49,938 bases of DNA from Bacteroidales bacterium (GTDB lineage Bacteria > Bacteroidota > Bacteroidia > Bacteroidales > JAGONC01), in contig JAQUQD010000015.1 in NCBI GenBank assembly GCA_028716265.1, forward strand, positions 1 to 49,938, in the 5' to 3' direction. Within the stretch, counting starts at the first letter, position 1. The number at the start of each line of letters is the position of its first letter. Both the position numbers and the translations under genes were made by a program. Of the stretch, positions 8,013-15,576 are shown piece by piece. A model generated the notes under the pieces. It was not told the DNA's origin. It ran no database searches and saw nothing but the letters and a program-made list of their open reading frames with translations.

Positions 8013-9359
8013 TTATTTCAGATGGGGTGGAAGGTGTTCCATGTTCATCACATTGTCGATGGTCTCATTATCGCGGATCACATGAGCAGTACCGTCCTCA
8101 TCAATCAGAACGATCTTGGGACGCAGGGTGATGAACTGCATCCACTGGGTCATGTTATACGCTCCTACATGATGAACGACAAAGTGGTCGCCTTTGTTCA
8201 GCAGTGGCAGGTTGACATTTTCCCTGATGACGTCGATATTCATGCACAGCGGACCATATACCGTTGTTGCCTCCGTATACTGTGAATAATGACGTGCGGG
8301 GGTAAGCTTGTGTTCATACCAGAAGGAGGTGAAAAGAAGGTTGATTCCAATGTCGACGATCGTGGTGCGTTTGCCTGTGGAAAGTCTTTTATTGGCAATT
8401 ACCGTTCCCAGAAGATAGCCGGCCTCATCGATGAGGGCTCTGCCGGTTTCCAGGATCAGCAGGGGCAGGTTGTCGGGTGTGAACTGGGTGTTCAGTAACG
8501 CAGAGGTGATGGCCTCCGCATAGTCATCAAACGTGGGATTTGTGTCGCTGCCCGGGTAGTAGAATCCCTTGAGCGTATTGGCTGAAGCAAATCCACCTCC
8601 CAGGTCGATGTATTTGATCGTATGGTTATACTTCTGCCGGATACCGATAGTAAGATCGGCAAGTTTCTGGGCAGCAACGCCATACGCCTGCGGGCTCATG
8701 ATGAACGTCCCGATATGTGTGTGCAGTCCTACCAGCTCCAGTTTCCCGAAGTGCATGATCTTATTGAGGGCATCCCATGCCTGGCCGTTTTCATAATTGA
8801 ACCCGAAGCGGTCCCACATGGGCTGTATCCCCGTATCCATATTGACACGAATGGCCACCTTTGGTCGTTTTGCACATTTTTCTGTCAGCTCAATGATGGT
8901 ATAGAGCTCATCCAGATGGTCAATATGAATGATGGAGTCGTTACGGATGGCCTTTTCCAGGTACACGGCCGATTTATCCGGGCCGTTGAAGATGATGTGC
9001 TGTCCCTCGACACCGTTGGCGATCGCTTTATCGTACTCAAATCCTGAAACGACCTCTGCCCATGAACCCTCCTGGTGATAGATCCTACACACTGCATTCA
9101 GGTAATTCGTCTTATAGGACCATGCGAACTGGACCTTGGGATAACGTGTGGTAAAGGCTTTTTTTGCTTTTTTGAAAACTGAACGGATGGTTTTCTCGGA
9201 CAGGATGAAAACTGGAGAGCCGTAGGTTTCCACCAGCGAATCCACGGAGATCCCGTCAATATGGGTAGAGGGAGGCAGGTTGGCGGCTATTCCGAATTTA
9301 CCGGGCATGCCCGTTTCCAGCTTTTTCAGGATCGGGCGTTCATATCGTTGTTTTTCCAT
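8013..9359 (-). CDS. PLP-dependent decarboxylase, DAP/ornithine decarboxylase (group IV) fold
   Basis: This is an alanine-racemase-fold (type III) PLP enzyme of 448 residues. The Schiff-base lysine is in AWSYKTNYL (about 82). The PLP-phosphate glycine loop is GGGFAS, HTHIGTF holds the cofactor-stacking histidine, and GPLCMNID (about 371) carries the active-site cysteine supplied across the dimer. VGAYNMTQW is the conserved C-terminal tyrosine motif. These residues imply an active decarboxylase of a basic or diacid amino acid (diaminopimelate, lysine, ornithine or arginine type); substrate cannot be decided. The frame opens at a GTG at 9428, overlapping the ATP-grasp gene by 11 bases, but the ATG at 9359 is preferred because the first 23 residues are not family-like. 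Its place among an ATP-grasp and a UT channel argues against a plain lysine-pathway LysA. Confidence 0.8.
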   Translation of the reverse strand: MEKQRYERPILKKLETGMPGKFGIAANLPPSTHIDGISVDSLVETYGSPVFILSEKTIRSVFKKAKKAFTTRYPKVQFAWSYKTNYLNAVCRIYHQEGSWAEVVSGFEYDKAIANGVEGQHIIFNGPDKSAVYLEKAIRNDSIIHIDHLDELYTIIELTEKCAKRPKVAIRVNMDTGIQPMWDRFGFNYENGQAWDALNKIMHFGKLELVGLHTHIGTFIMSPQAYGVAAQKLADLTIGIRQKYNHTIKYIDLGGGFASANTLKGFYYPGSDTNPTFDDYAEAITSALLNTQFTPDNLPLLILETGRALIDEAGYLLGTVIANKRLSTGKRTTIVDIGINLLFTSFWYEHKLTPARHYSQYTEATTVYGPLCMNIDVIRENVNLPLLNKGDHFVVHHVGAYNMTQWMQFITLRPKIVLIDEDGTAHVIRDNETIDNVMNMEHLPPHLK

Positions 9360-9417
9360 GGTGAAAGTTTTATCCGTACAGTTATCTGTTAATTCTCTGA
9401 AGTTACGTTGAGTGGTA

Positions 9418-10464
9418 TTACAGTTCACCGGTCATCGAGAGTTTTTCAAATTCCTCCCTGTCGACGATCATGTCTTTGGAGTACCGGATAAAGAGTTTTC
9501 CGACATCATAGGTTTCATAGGGCTGGACTTTCATTCCCAGGGCAAGGCGCACCAGGGCTTCCGGAATGTTCTGCCCCACCCCCACGGCGAGATAGGTCCA
9601 GGCCGGGATACGGGGATTTATTTCCAGGAGATAGTATTTATTCTCCTGGGTTTTGATCATCTCCAGCTCAAAGCCACCGCGCCATTTGGTTGCACAGACG
9701 AACTTGCGTGTGAGTTCCAGAAGGTACGTGTCGTCGATGGAGATCCCCGCCCACGCTTTTCCCTTATCCGTGATATATTGCTTGCGCATGGCCACGGCAG
9801 CCACCGTAGTGCCGGTGCCGTCACCAAGTCCCGTCACGTTGTACTCGGAGCCGTATACAAATTTCTGAAGGATCACGGGCAAGCCCCACTTGGCGCTGAT
9901 CTTATTGAAGCAGGTCAGCACCTGCTCAATATTGTAAGCGATGTATGCGTCGTACCATTTTCCCTTTACCAGCAGGGGAAAGGTGAATTCCGATTTGACA
10001 TCGAACACCTCCTTGGGTTCAAAGACTGCCTTGCCATGGGGCACAAGCATATCATATTTCTCACCGAACTTCGACAGATTCACTTTATGCCGCTCCTCAT
10101 ACTGCTCCATCGTGGGAAGGAACATCCGGATGCCCATTCGCTTCAGCCGAGGCTCGATCTTCATGAATGAATACAGCTCCGCATCAAAATTGGGAACGAT
10201 CACGTCGAGGTGTTCCATCTCCTGGATATATTCCAGCCTGGAGAGGATCATATCGCTTCCTGAAGAGGGATACGGCAACTGATAGGTCTTATCGACCAGG
10301 TCGTGAATGTAGATCATCGGTTCAAGGGATTCATACGCCAGACCGATGATCCTTACATCCAATGATCGGGCTTCATGAAGGCCCATGGCTACCGCCATCC
10401 CGGGCCCGGGGCTGTCGATGGCGTTCAGCCCTGAAATGCCAACTGTCACCTTTTTCCTATTCAT
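9418..10464 (-). CDS. ATP-grasp ligase, carbamoyl-phosphate-synthase/PylC-like
   Basis: The 348-residue protein has an N-terminal pre-ATP-grasp Rossmann-like part (VGISGLNAIDSPGPGMAVAM, residues 7-26). The ATP-grasp core follows, with lysine-bearing FPLLVKGKWYDAYI and the Mg-binding C-terminal motif YYLLEINPRIPAW (about 280-292). Enzymes of this fold activate a carboxylate as acyl phosphate and join it to an amine or thiol. The start overlaps the PqqD-like gene by 8 bases. The neighbouring decarboxylase makes an amine, which would be a logical co-substrate. This pairing is inference; the carboxylate partner is unknown. Confidence 0.82.
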   Translation of the reverse strand: MNRKKVTVGISGLNAIDSPGPGMAVAMGLHEARSLDVRIIGLAYESLEPMIYIHDLVDKTYQLPYPSSGSDMILSRLEYIQEMEHLDVIVPNFDAELYSFMKIEPRLKRMGIRMFLPTMEQYEERHKVNLSKFGEKYDMLVPHGKAVFEPKEVFDVKSEFTFPLLVKGKWYDAYIAYNIEQVLTCFNKISAKWGLPVILQKFVYGSEYNVTGLGDGTGTTVAAVAMRKQYITDKGKAWAGISIDDTYLLELTRKFVCATKWRGGFELEMIKTQENKYYLLEINPRIPAWTYLAVGVGQNIPEALVRLALGMKVQPYETYDVGKLFIRYSKDMIVDREEFEKLSMTGEL

Positions 10465-10705
10465 CGCTTCCGATTAACAGGTACTGTCTGAGCTGGTGGA
10501 TGAAATCCTGATAGTCCTTCTCGAAAGTAATGGGATCCACATTGTACCGGGTCAGTATCTCCCTGGATATTTCCTCGAAGGATTTCCCCTTCTTCACGAA
10601 TTGCAAAACTTCCATGCCCAGCGGATTGACGATGAATGACTCACCGGTGGAAGGATTGAACAGGTATCCTGAATCGCTGATAGCGATGTTTTCCTTTAAT
10701 TTCAT
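10457..10705 (-). CDS. PqqD-like small protein (RRE-type fold)
   Basis: The 82-residue protein has the PqqD pattern: an N-terminal strand region (SDSGYLFNPSTGESFIVNP) followed by helices (GMEVLQFVKKGKSFEEISRE, then EKDYQDFIHQLRQYLLIG). PqqD-type domains bind leader peptides of ribosomally made, modified peptides, or serve as partner subunits in related clusters. It is the first gene of the six-gene operon and overlaps the ATP-grasp start by 8 bases. An upstream ATG at 10765 would add 20 residues; I prefer 10705 because the family pattern begins there. No radical SAM enzyme and no obvious precursor peptide lie nearby. Confidence 0.75.
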   Translation of the reverse strand: MKLKENIAISDSGYLFNPSTGESFIVNPLGMEVLQFVKKGKSFEEISREILTRYNVDPITFEKDYQDFIHQLRQYLLIGSDE

Positions 10706-10800
10706 TCTTTCATGGATTTTGTGTAAAATAACGTGATTTTCCGGGATTCCATTTATACTATTCAATAAATATGTTATAGTATTTTAATATTTTGAAATTC

Positions 10801-10836
10801 TGTCACTTATGACAATTTTAATGAACAGAAATGTCA
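10801..10836. promoter_or_regulatory. Possible operator: TGTCA-N4-TGACA dyad in divergent intergenic region
   Basis: A perfect TGTCA-CTTA-TGACA dyad (10801-10814) and a further TGTCA at 10832 lie in the AT-rich gap between the PqqD-like operon (minus) and the DUF2202 lipoprotein (plus). The spacing suits a dimeric regulator acting on one or both. No regulator is assigned; the AraC-type gene at 11691 is the nearest candidate. Confidence 0.3.
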
Positions 10837-10928
10837 TTATTCTTTTCATAAATTCTGTAACAGTTGCGTAAAATCAATGAGCCTATTTTGTACGGTCAAA
10901 TTTTGAATGTTCACTTAAAAAAAAAGTC

Positions 10929-11684
10929 ATGAAAACGAAAAAGAATTTTTTCACCCTGATTCTGCCGGCATTGATCCTATCAGGCCTGGCAATCCTGGGT
11001 TGCAGTAAGACTGCAGATGTGAGCACACCTGACGCGGTGAGCTCTGAATTAAAGGACCCCATTCTCCTGACAGGGAATTTTGAACAGAGCCCAACGGGAT
11101 CTGTAATTAATTGTATTGATGCATTTCCCTACGAGGAATTAAGCGCGGAAGAGGTGGAAGCATTGCTTTATATGCGTGAAGAGGAGCTGCTGGCAAAGGA
11201 CGTATATACGTTAGCCTATGCATTGTACCCGATTCCCATCTTCAATAACATCTCTAAAAGTGAAACCCAGCACAGCACCATGGTCAAATATCTCATTGAC
11301 AAATACGAACTGACGGATCCCGGTGAAAATCATCAACCCGGTGTGTTAATCAACAAGGAGTTACAGGTAGCGTCCAATGAACTCACTGATCTGGCAGATA
11401 ATTCCCTTATCGACGGACTGACAGCAGGTGCCACCATAGAGGATAGGGACATTTTTGATCTGCAGAATTTACTTGAGAACGTTGTGGACAACCAGGACAT
11501 TACCTGGGTATTTGAAAACCTAGAGCGTGGTTCAAGGAATCATCTGCGTGCGTTTTACAGAAACCTTGTCTTCCGGGGTGCCGACTACACTCCGCAGTAC
11601 ATTAGCCAGGAATATTTCGATGAGATCATCAACTCGGAACATGAACCTGGTTTTATTGGTTGCGGAGGCCTGTCCACACAGTAG
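10929..11684 (+). CDS. DUF2202 (ferritin-like) lipoprotein
   Basis: The 251-residue protein has a lipoprotein signal peptide ending in the lipobox-like AILGC (Cys about 25). The conserved DUF2202 element is visible as LLYMREEELLAKDVYTLAYA (about 81-100), followed by a His/Glu-rich helix SETQHSTMVKYLIDKYEL and a final helix with ENLERGSRNHLRAFYRN. This is a ferritin-like four-helix pattern with Glu and His residues that could bind metal. Function in this family is not established. It is divergent from the PqqD-like operon and convergent, 6 bases apart, with an AraC regulator whose coding region contains its probable terminator. Confidence 0.85.
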   Translation: MKTKKNFFTLILPALILSGLAILGCSKTADVSTPDAVSSELKDPILLTGNFEQSPTGSVINCIDAFPYEELSAEEVEALLYMREEELLAKDVYTLAYALYPIPIFNNISKSETQHSTMVKYLIDKYELTDPGENHQPGVLINKELQVASNELTDLADNSLIDGLTAGATIEDRDIFDLQNLLENVVDNQDITWVFENLERGSRNHLRAFYRNLVFRGADYTPQYISQEYFDEIINSEHEPGFIGCGGLSTQ

Positions 11685-11690
11685 GCAGTT

Positions 11691-12311
11691 TCATAGCTGG
11701 CTTCGGGCTTTTGTTAACAGATCATCCAGAGGGATCCGGCTCTTCTCCGGATCCTTTTTATATTCCGTAACCGACAGCCCCGTGACGTTTTTGAACTGCG
11801 TCGACAGGTACTGTACGCTGCTGTATCCCATCTGGAATGCAATTTCACTTAAAGTAAGTTCATCATAAGAAAGCAGCTCCTTCACCTTTTCAATCTTATG
11901 CAGGATGATGAACTTCTCCAGTGTTATCTTTTCATGCTGGGAAAACAGATTGGAAAGGTACTGATACGAAAGCTGAATCTTATCCACCAGATAATCTGAG
12001 TTCCGGATGATGGAGTTGCTGTTATTTGAGAGATGAATCAACTCGATCACTGCAATCTTGATTTGTTCCACAATGGCTTCTTCCCTGTTTTGGATAAGCT
12101 CAAATCCGTTTTCCGCCAGCACCTTCCGTATCATTTCAAATCCCGGATCAGAAACATTGTAGGTGATATCCGCTTCGCCAAAGCTGACCGAATTCACCCT
12201 CACCCCGAGCTTTTCCAGCTCCTGCCTTACAATACGGAGACAGCAATGGCTTGTCATATTCTTCAGGCGAAGGACAGTGGACTGTTCCAGGGAAGATATT
12301 TCTCCATCCAT
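11691..12311 (-). CDS. AraC-family regulator with N-terminal HMA-like domain
   Basis: The 206-residue protein ends with an AraC-type double helix-turn-helix (about 105-190; LTLSEIAFQMGYSSVQYLST and FKNVTGLSVTEYKK are diagnostic). The first about 75 residues follow the beta-alpha-beta-beta-alpha-beta spacing of heavy-metal-associated domains (RLKNMTSHCCLRIVRQELEK, then a GEADITYNV strand). The usual CxxC is reduced to a CC pair preceded by His, so metal binding is uncertain. Such HMA-AraC fusions would suit a metal or thiol sensor. Nearby candidates for regulation are the DUF2202 gene and the cyd operon. Family call is firm; the ligand is inference. Confidence 0.82.
   Translation of the reverse strand: MDGEISSLEQSTVLRLKNMTSHCCLRIVRQELEKLGVRVNSVSFGEADITYNVSDPGFEMIRKVLAENGFELIQNREEAIVEQIKIAVIELIHLSNNSNSIIRNSDYLVDKIQLSYQYLSNLFSQHEKITLEKFIILHKIEKVKELLSYDELTLSEIAFQMGYSSVQYLSTQFKNVTGLSVTEYKKDPEKSRIPLDDLLTKARSQL
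11732..11759 (+). terminator. Intrinsic terminator of the DUF2202 gene, inside the opposing AraC ORF
   Basis: GGATCCGG at 11732-11739 pairs perfectly with CCGGATCC at 11747-11754 across a 7-base loop and is followed by TTTTTAT. It stands 48 bases after the DUF2202 stop. It lies wholly within the last codons of the convergent AraC-type gene, so the same bases encode protein on one strand and end transcription on the other. Confidence 0.75.
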
Positions 12312-12361
12312 GATGTAAGGAATATCAGTGCATGATCAGAGAATGAACAGACGGATAAACC

Positions 12362-12463
12362 TCATCTGATTTTCTCAAATCGTTTCAATGTCAAAAGGAT
12401 CAACCTGTAGGTTATGAAAATGACCACAGGCAAACTTACCAACCAAAGGATCTGTGATATCAT
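12362..12463 (-). CDS. Small single-span membrane protein after cydB (CydX-like candidate)
   Basis: A 33-residue ORF begins ATG ATA TCA and encodes one hydrophobic span (ILWLVSLPVVIFITYRLILL) with a basic C-terminus (LKRFEKIR). An in-frame ATG at 12493, overlapping cydB by 11 bases, would make it 43 residues. It is the last ORF of the DUF4492-cydA-cydB operon. Small single-span subunits (CydX, CydY/CydH) stabilise bd oxidases in other bacteria, and this ORF has the right size, topology and place, including an early Trp. Sequence identity to those families is not evident, so the role is inference. Confidence 0.5.
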   Translation of the reverse strand: MISQILWLVSLPVVIFITYRLILLTLKRFEKIR

Positions 12464-12482
12464 GATCAATTCATTATCATTA

Positions 12483-13622
12483 TCAATAAACATGGCCTTC
12501 GTCTTCCAGCTCACCTGCATCGATCTTTTTCCTGTTGATCGCCCGCCAGGTATAAACGATATACGCCAGCACGAAGGGCACCAGCAACGATACGTAGCTC
12601 ATGGCCGTCAGGGTATAATGGCTCGACGAGCTGTTGCGGATGGTCAGGGAGCTCTGCAGATCGAACGTGGATGGATAGTACGCTGTGTTGTTGAAGCCGG
12701 CGGTCAGGAAAAGGGAAAACACGGTAAGGACTGTCCCGATCCCCGCGGCCCAGATTCCTTTATCGCCGCTCCTGGTAAAATAAAGGACCGGCCGTATAAT
12801 TCCCAGCAGTACCAGGACTACACCGAGCAGGAACAGGATAAGGACTACGGGCATCTGGATGAGGTTATGCAGGTATTTATACGGCTCCATGCTGACCACT
12901 CCGGAGACGGGGTCCACGGCAAAGCCATTTTTAAGCAATAGCATCACTGTGAAGGTCAGGAAAAACACTACAAAGGGAATGGCATCATACAGCAGTTGTT
13001 TACGGGCTCTTTTGATGATCTCTTCGTTGTCGATGTTCTTAAAGAAATAAAGGATGGCCAGCACACGGGAAAGGAAGAATACGGCCAGCCCGAGTGACAG
13101 ATTCTGGACGTTCAGGGCAGCCTCGAGCCCGTGCGTGGGTGTTTCCCATTGCGAAAAATTATTCACGTTGACTGAAAACTGAGATCCTGTGAAGAAGGTG
13201 GAAACAGCCGTTCCCAGCAGGATAGTTCCGAGGGCGCCGTTAACCAGCAGGAACGTTTCGTAGGTGCGGGAGCCCAGGAAGTTATTCGGTTTTTTCCTGT
13301 ATTCATAGGATACGGCCTGAATGACAAAAGCAAAGAGGATGAGCATCCAGACCCAGTATGCGCCTCCGAAGCTGGTGCTGTAAAACAGCGGGAAGGAGGC
13401 AAAAAAGGCTCCGCCGAAGGTGACCAGGGTGGTAAAAGTGAATTCCCATTTTCGTCCCAGAACATTGATAATCAGTGAGCGCTCGGTTTCATTCCTGCCG
13501 AGGCGATAGATAAGCGTCTGCCCTCCCTGTACAAACAACAGGAAAACGAGGAACGAAGCCAGCAGGGATATGATGATCCACCAGTACTGTTGCAGGGCAA
13601 AATGTGACAAATTTTCAAACAT
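12483..13622 (-). CDS. cydB: Cytochrome bd ubiquinol oxidase subunit II
   Basis: The 379-residue, multi-span membrane protein pairs with CydA in the high-affinity terminal oxidase that reduces O2 with quinol. Characteristic parts include the N-terminal WWIIISLLASFLVFLLFVQG helix, GRKWEFTFTTLVTFGGAFFA and YEYRKKPNN. The ATG at 13622 is chosen because the residues from MFENLSHFALQQYWW onward fit the family and the overlap with cydA becomes a normal 8 bases. An upstream ATG at 13649 would lengthen the overlap to 35. Spans are spread across the whole length, with about eight or nine visible. Confidence 0.93.
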   Translation of the reverse strand: MFENLSHFALQQYWWIIISLLASFLVFLLFVQGGQTLIYRLGRNETERSLIINVLGRKWEFTFTTLVTFGGAFFASFPLFYSTSFGGAYWVWMLILFAFVIQAVSYEYRKKPNNFLGSRTYETFLLVNGALGTILLGTAVSTFFTGSQFSVNVNNFSQWETPTHGLEAALNVQNLSLGLAVFFLSRVLAILYFFKNIDNEEIIKRARKQLLYDAIPFVVFFLTFTVMLLLKNGFAVDPVSGVVSMEPYKYLHNLIQMPVVLILFLLGVVLVLLGIIRPVLYFTRSGDKGIWAAGIGTVLTVFSLFLTAGFNNTAYYPSTFDLQSSLTIRNSSSSHYTLTAMSYVSLLVPFVLAYIVYTWRAINRKKIDAGELEDEGHVY

Positions 13623-15150
13623 GGCGTGTCCCCCCATCTTTAGGTCCAAGTTTTATTTGTTTGGTCATGATCTTAATATCGGCCACCAGCAGAAGGGTGA
13701 AGGTGATGGCGAACAGGGCAAAGGTCAGCTGTACGCTGGAGGCGGTCAACCGGGAAACGGCCACCGATGTGGGCATGAGATCCTGTATCACCCAGGGTTG
13801 TCGGCCCAGTTCCGCAACCACCCATCCCATCTCCGAGGCCAGGTAGGCCAGGGGGATGCTGAGCACGGCAGCATACATCAACCATCGGCGCTTTACCGGA
13901 TTTCGCCGCAGGACGAAAAAGAGTGTGAGCACAAACAGAAGGATGAACCACATCCCCAGCCCTACCATGATGCGGAAGGAATAAAAGGTGGGCTTGATAG
14001 GAGGAATGGCATCATGAACATCATTCAGATGGCCATATCCAAAATAACTGAAATGCTCCTCGAAAGTTTTCCGTGCGGAATCAGCTTTCATCATGTCCCC
14101 TTCCTTTCTGGCCATTTTGAAATCCTTCAGGGCGGCGACTGCCAGCTTCCCCCTGACCATTTTCTCATCCACCGGGATGATGTTACGGTCAGTATTACCA
14201 TGGATCAGGTCCCTGATACCGGGGACATAGGCATTGGCATCCTGGAAGGCCATGTATGAAAGGACGTTGGGTATTTCGATCTTCATCAGGAAATCCTCTG
14301 TCTTATGCTCATCGGAGGTGCTTTTTAAAATTCCGAAAGCCACCAGTGGCGCATTGGTCTGACCATCCTGCAGGTTCTCCATGGCGGCGAACTTCACCGG
14401 CTGATGTTTAGCCATCAGACGTGCAGATCCGTCACCGGTCAGGACCAGGAAGAGTGACATGACCAGGCCAAAGACCGAGGCAATGACCATGCTTCTCCTT
14501 GCCAGCAGCTGATGGCGGTTCCTAAGCAGGTACCAGGCGCTTACTCCTATAACAAACACGGAAGCAAGCACATAACCGGAGGTTACGGTATGGAGGAACT
14601 TGTTGATGGCGACAGGAGAGAATAAAACTTCCCAGAAGTTCATCATCTCGTTGCGTGCAGTCTCAGGATTAAAACGCATGCCCACCGGGTAATGCATCCA
14701 GGCATTGGCCACCAGGATCCACAGGGCCGACAGGTTTGCCCCCACGGCCACGAGCCACGTGGAGGCCAGGTGAAACTTCTTCCCCACCTTATTCCAGCCA
14801 AAGAACATGACCGCAATGAAGGTACTTTCAAGAAAGAACGCCATGATGCCCTCCACGGCCAGGGGCGCACCGAATATATCCCCCACGAACCATGAGTAAT
14901 TGGACCAGTTGGTTCCGAATTCGAATTCCAGAATGATCCCTGTGGCAACTCCTATGGCGAAGTTCACTCCGAACAGGGTCATCCAGAATTTGGTGATCCG
15001 CTTCCATTGTTCGTCGCCGGTTCTCACATAGATGCTTTCCATAAAAGCAATGATGAACGACAAACCCAGGGTGAGCGGAACAAACAGCCAGTGATAAACA
15101 GCTGTCAGCGCAAACTGGGCCCTCGACCAGTCAACTAGTGATGCTTCCAT
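13615..15150 (-). CDS. cydA: Cytochrome bd ubiquinol oxidase subunit I
   Basis: The 511-residue subunit holds the hemes and the quinol site of cytochrome bd. The N-terminal RAQFALTAVYHWLFVPLTLG has the conserved heme-ligand His (about 20). FLHTVTSGYVLAS contains the second His (about 185), and the GRQPW motif lies in the C-terminal third (around residue 435). The region between about 250 and 390 is the quinol-binding loop, here of modest length. It follows the DUF4492 gene by 6 bases and overlaps cydB. The presence of this oxidase points to a microaerobic or oxygen-tolerant lifestyle. Confidence 0.96.
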   Translation of the reverse strand: MEASLVDWSRAQFALTAVYHWLFVPLTLGLSFIIAFMESIYVRTGDEQWKRITKFWMTLFGVNFAIGVATGIILEFEFGTNWSNYSWFVGDIFGAPLAVEGIMAFFLESTFIAVMFFGWNKVGKKFHLASTWLVAVGANLSALWILVANAWMHYPVGMRFNPETARNEMMNFWEVLFSPVAINKFLHTVTSGYVLASVFVIGVSAWYLLRNRHQLLARRSMVIASVFGLVMSLFLVLTGDGSARLMAKHQPVKFAAMENLQDGQTNAPLVAFGILKSTSDEHKTEDFLMKIEIPNVLSYMAFQDANAYVPGIRDLIHGNTDRNIIPVDEKMVRGKLAVAALKDFKMARKEGDMMKADSARKTFEEHFSYFGYGHLNDVHDAIPPIKPTFYSFRIMVGLGMWFILLFVLTLFFVLRRNPVKRRWLMYAAVLSIPLAYLASEMGWVVAELGRQPWVIQDLMPTSVAVSRLTASSVQLTFALFAITFTLLLVADIKIMTKQIKLGPKDGGTRHV

Positions 15151-15156
15151 ACTTGG

Positions 15157-15369
15157 TTAGGGTTTGGTAATTAACTGTTCAATGACATAATCACTTTTTT
15201 CTTTCTCAGAGCTGAATCGGGAATCAAGAAAATCATGGAAAAAGAATAAACGGAAAATCGCAAACATGACAAATAGCTTGATAAAAATGATCAGCCATAA
15301 TGTCTTTCCTACCGTCATCTGACGGAATCCCTCGTAATAGAACCGATATATCTTTCTCACAACAGACAT
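15157..15369 (-). CDS. DUF4492 protein, first gene of the cyd operon
   Basis: The 70-residue protein has a basic, aromatic N-terminus (RKIYRFYYEGFRQMTVGKTL) and one membrane span (LWLIIFIKLFVMFAIFRLFF, about 24-43), then a charged tail. This is the DUF4492 pattern, a small protein regularly found just before cydA in Bacteroidetes and some epsilon-proteobacteria. The stop is 6 bases before the cydA start. It may help assemble or stabilise the oxidase; no function is proven. Confidence 0.85.
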   Translation of the reverse strand: MSVVRKIYRFYYEGFRQMTVGKTLWLIIFIKLFVMFAIFRLFFFHDFLDSRFSSEKEKSDYVIEQLITKP

Positions 15370-15548
15370 CAGGCTATGGAATAAAGGATAAAAATAGAAA
15401 TTTTACAGATACTGGCGGAGGTTGTGAGCCAAATTCAAATGTACCGGAGGTTCATCGTGTTCCAGATGGCGCTCCTGATGACCATCCGCTGATGCCGGGT
15501 TAACACAATATTTCATCTGGCAATCAGTTTATCAAAAGTAAAGATTCG

Positions 15549-15556
15549 TAAGTTTG
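15549..15556 (+). promoter_or_regulatory. Bacteroidetes-type -7 box upstream of porZ
   Basis: TAAGTTTG matches the TAnnTTTG -7 consensus and ends 20 bases before the porZ ATG. A weak T-rich element (GTTTA near 15527) stands at about the -33 distance. The rest of the 207-base gap (15370-15576) shows nothing further to me. Confidence 0.45.
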
Positions 15557-15576
15557 TACTCCAAAATTCACTGATA

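Noticed and set aside
8013..9359. Assignment of the decarboxylase as lysA of lysine biosynthesis
   Set aside because: Active-site residues fit the fold, but the operon context is not lysine synthesis and no dap genes are near, so no symbol is given.
9412..10170. Plus-strand ORF of 252 codons opposite the ATP-grasp gene
   Set aside because: The ATP-grasp strand shows clear motifs; the opposite reading has none and arises from codon bias.
13570..14259. Plus-strand ORF of 229 codons opposite cydA
   Set aside because: cydA motifs occupy this DNA; the antisense frame is low-complexity and His/Gln-rich.
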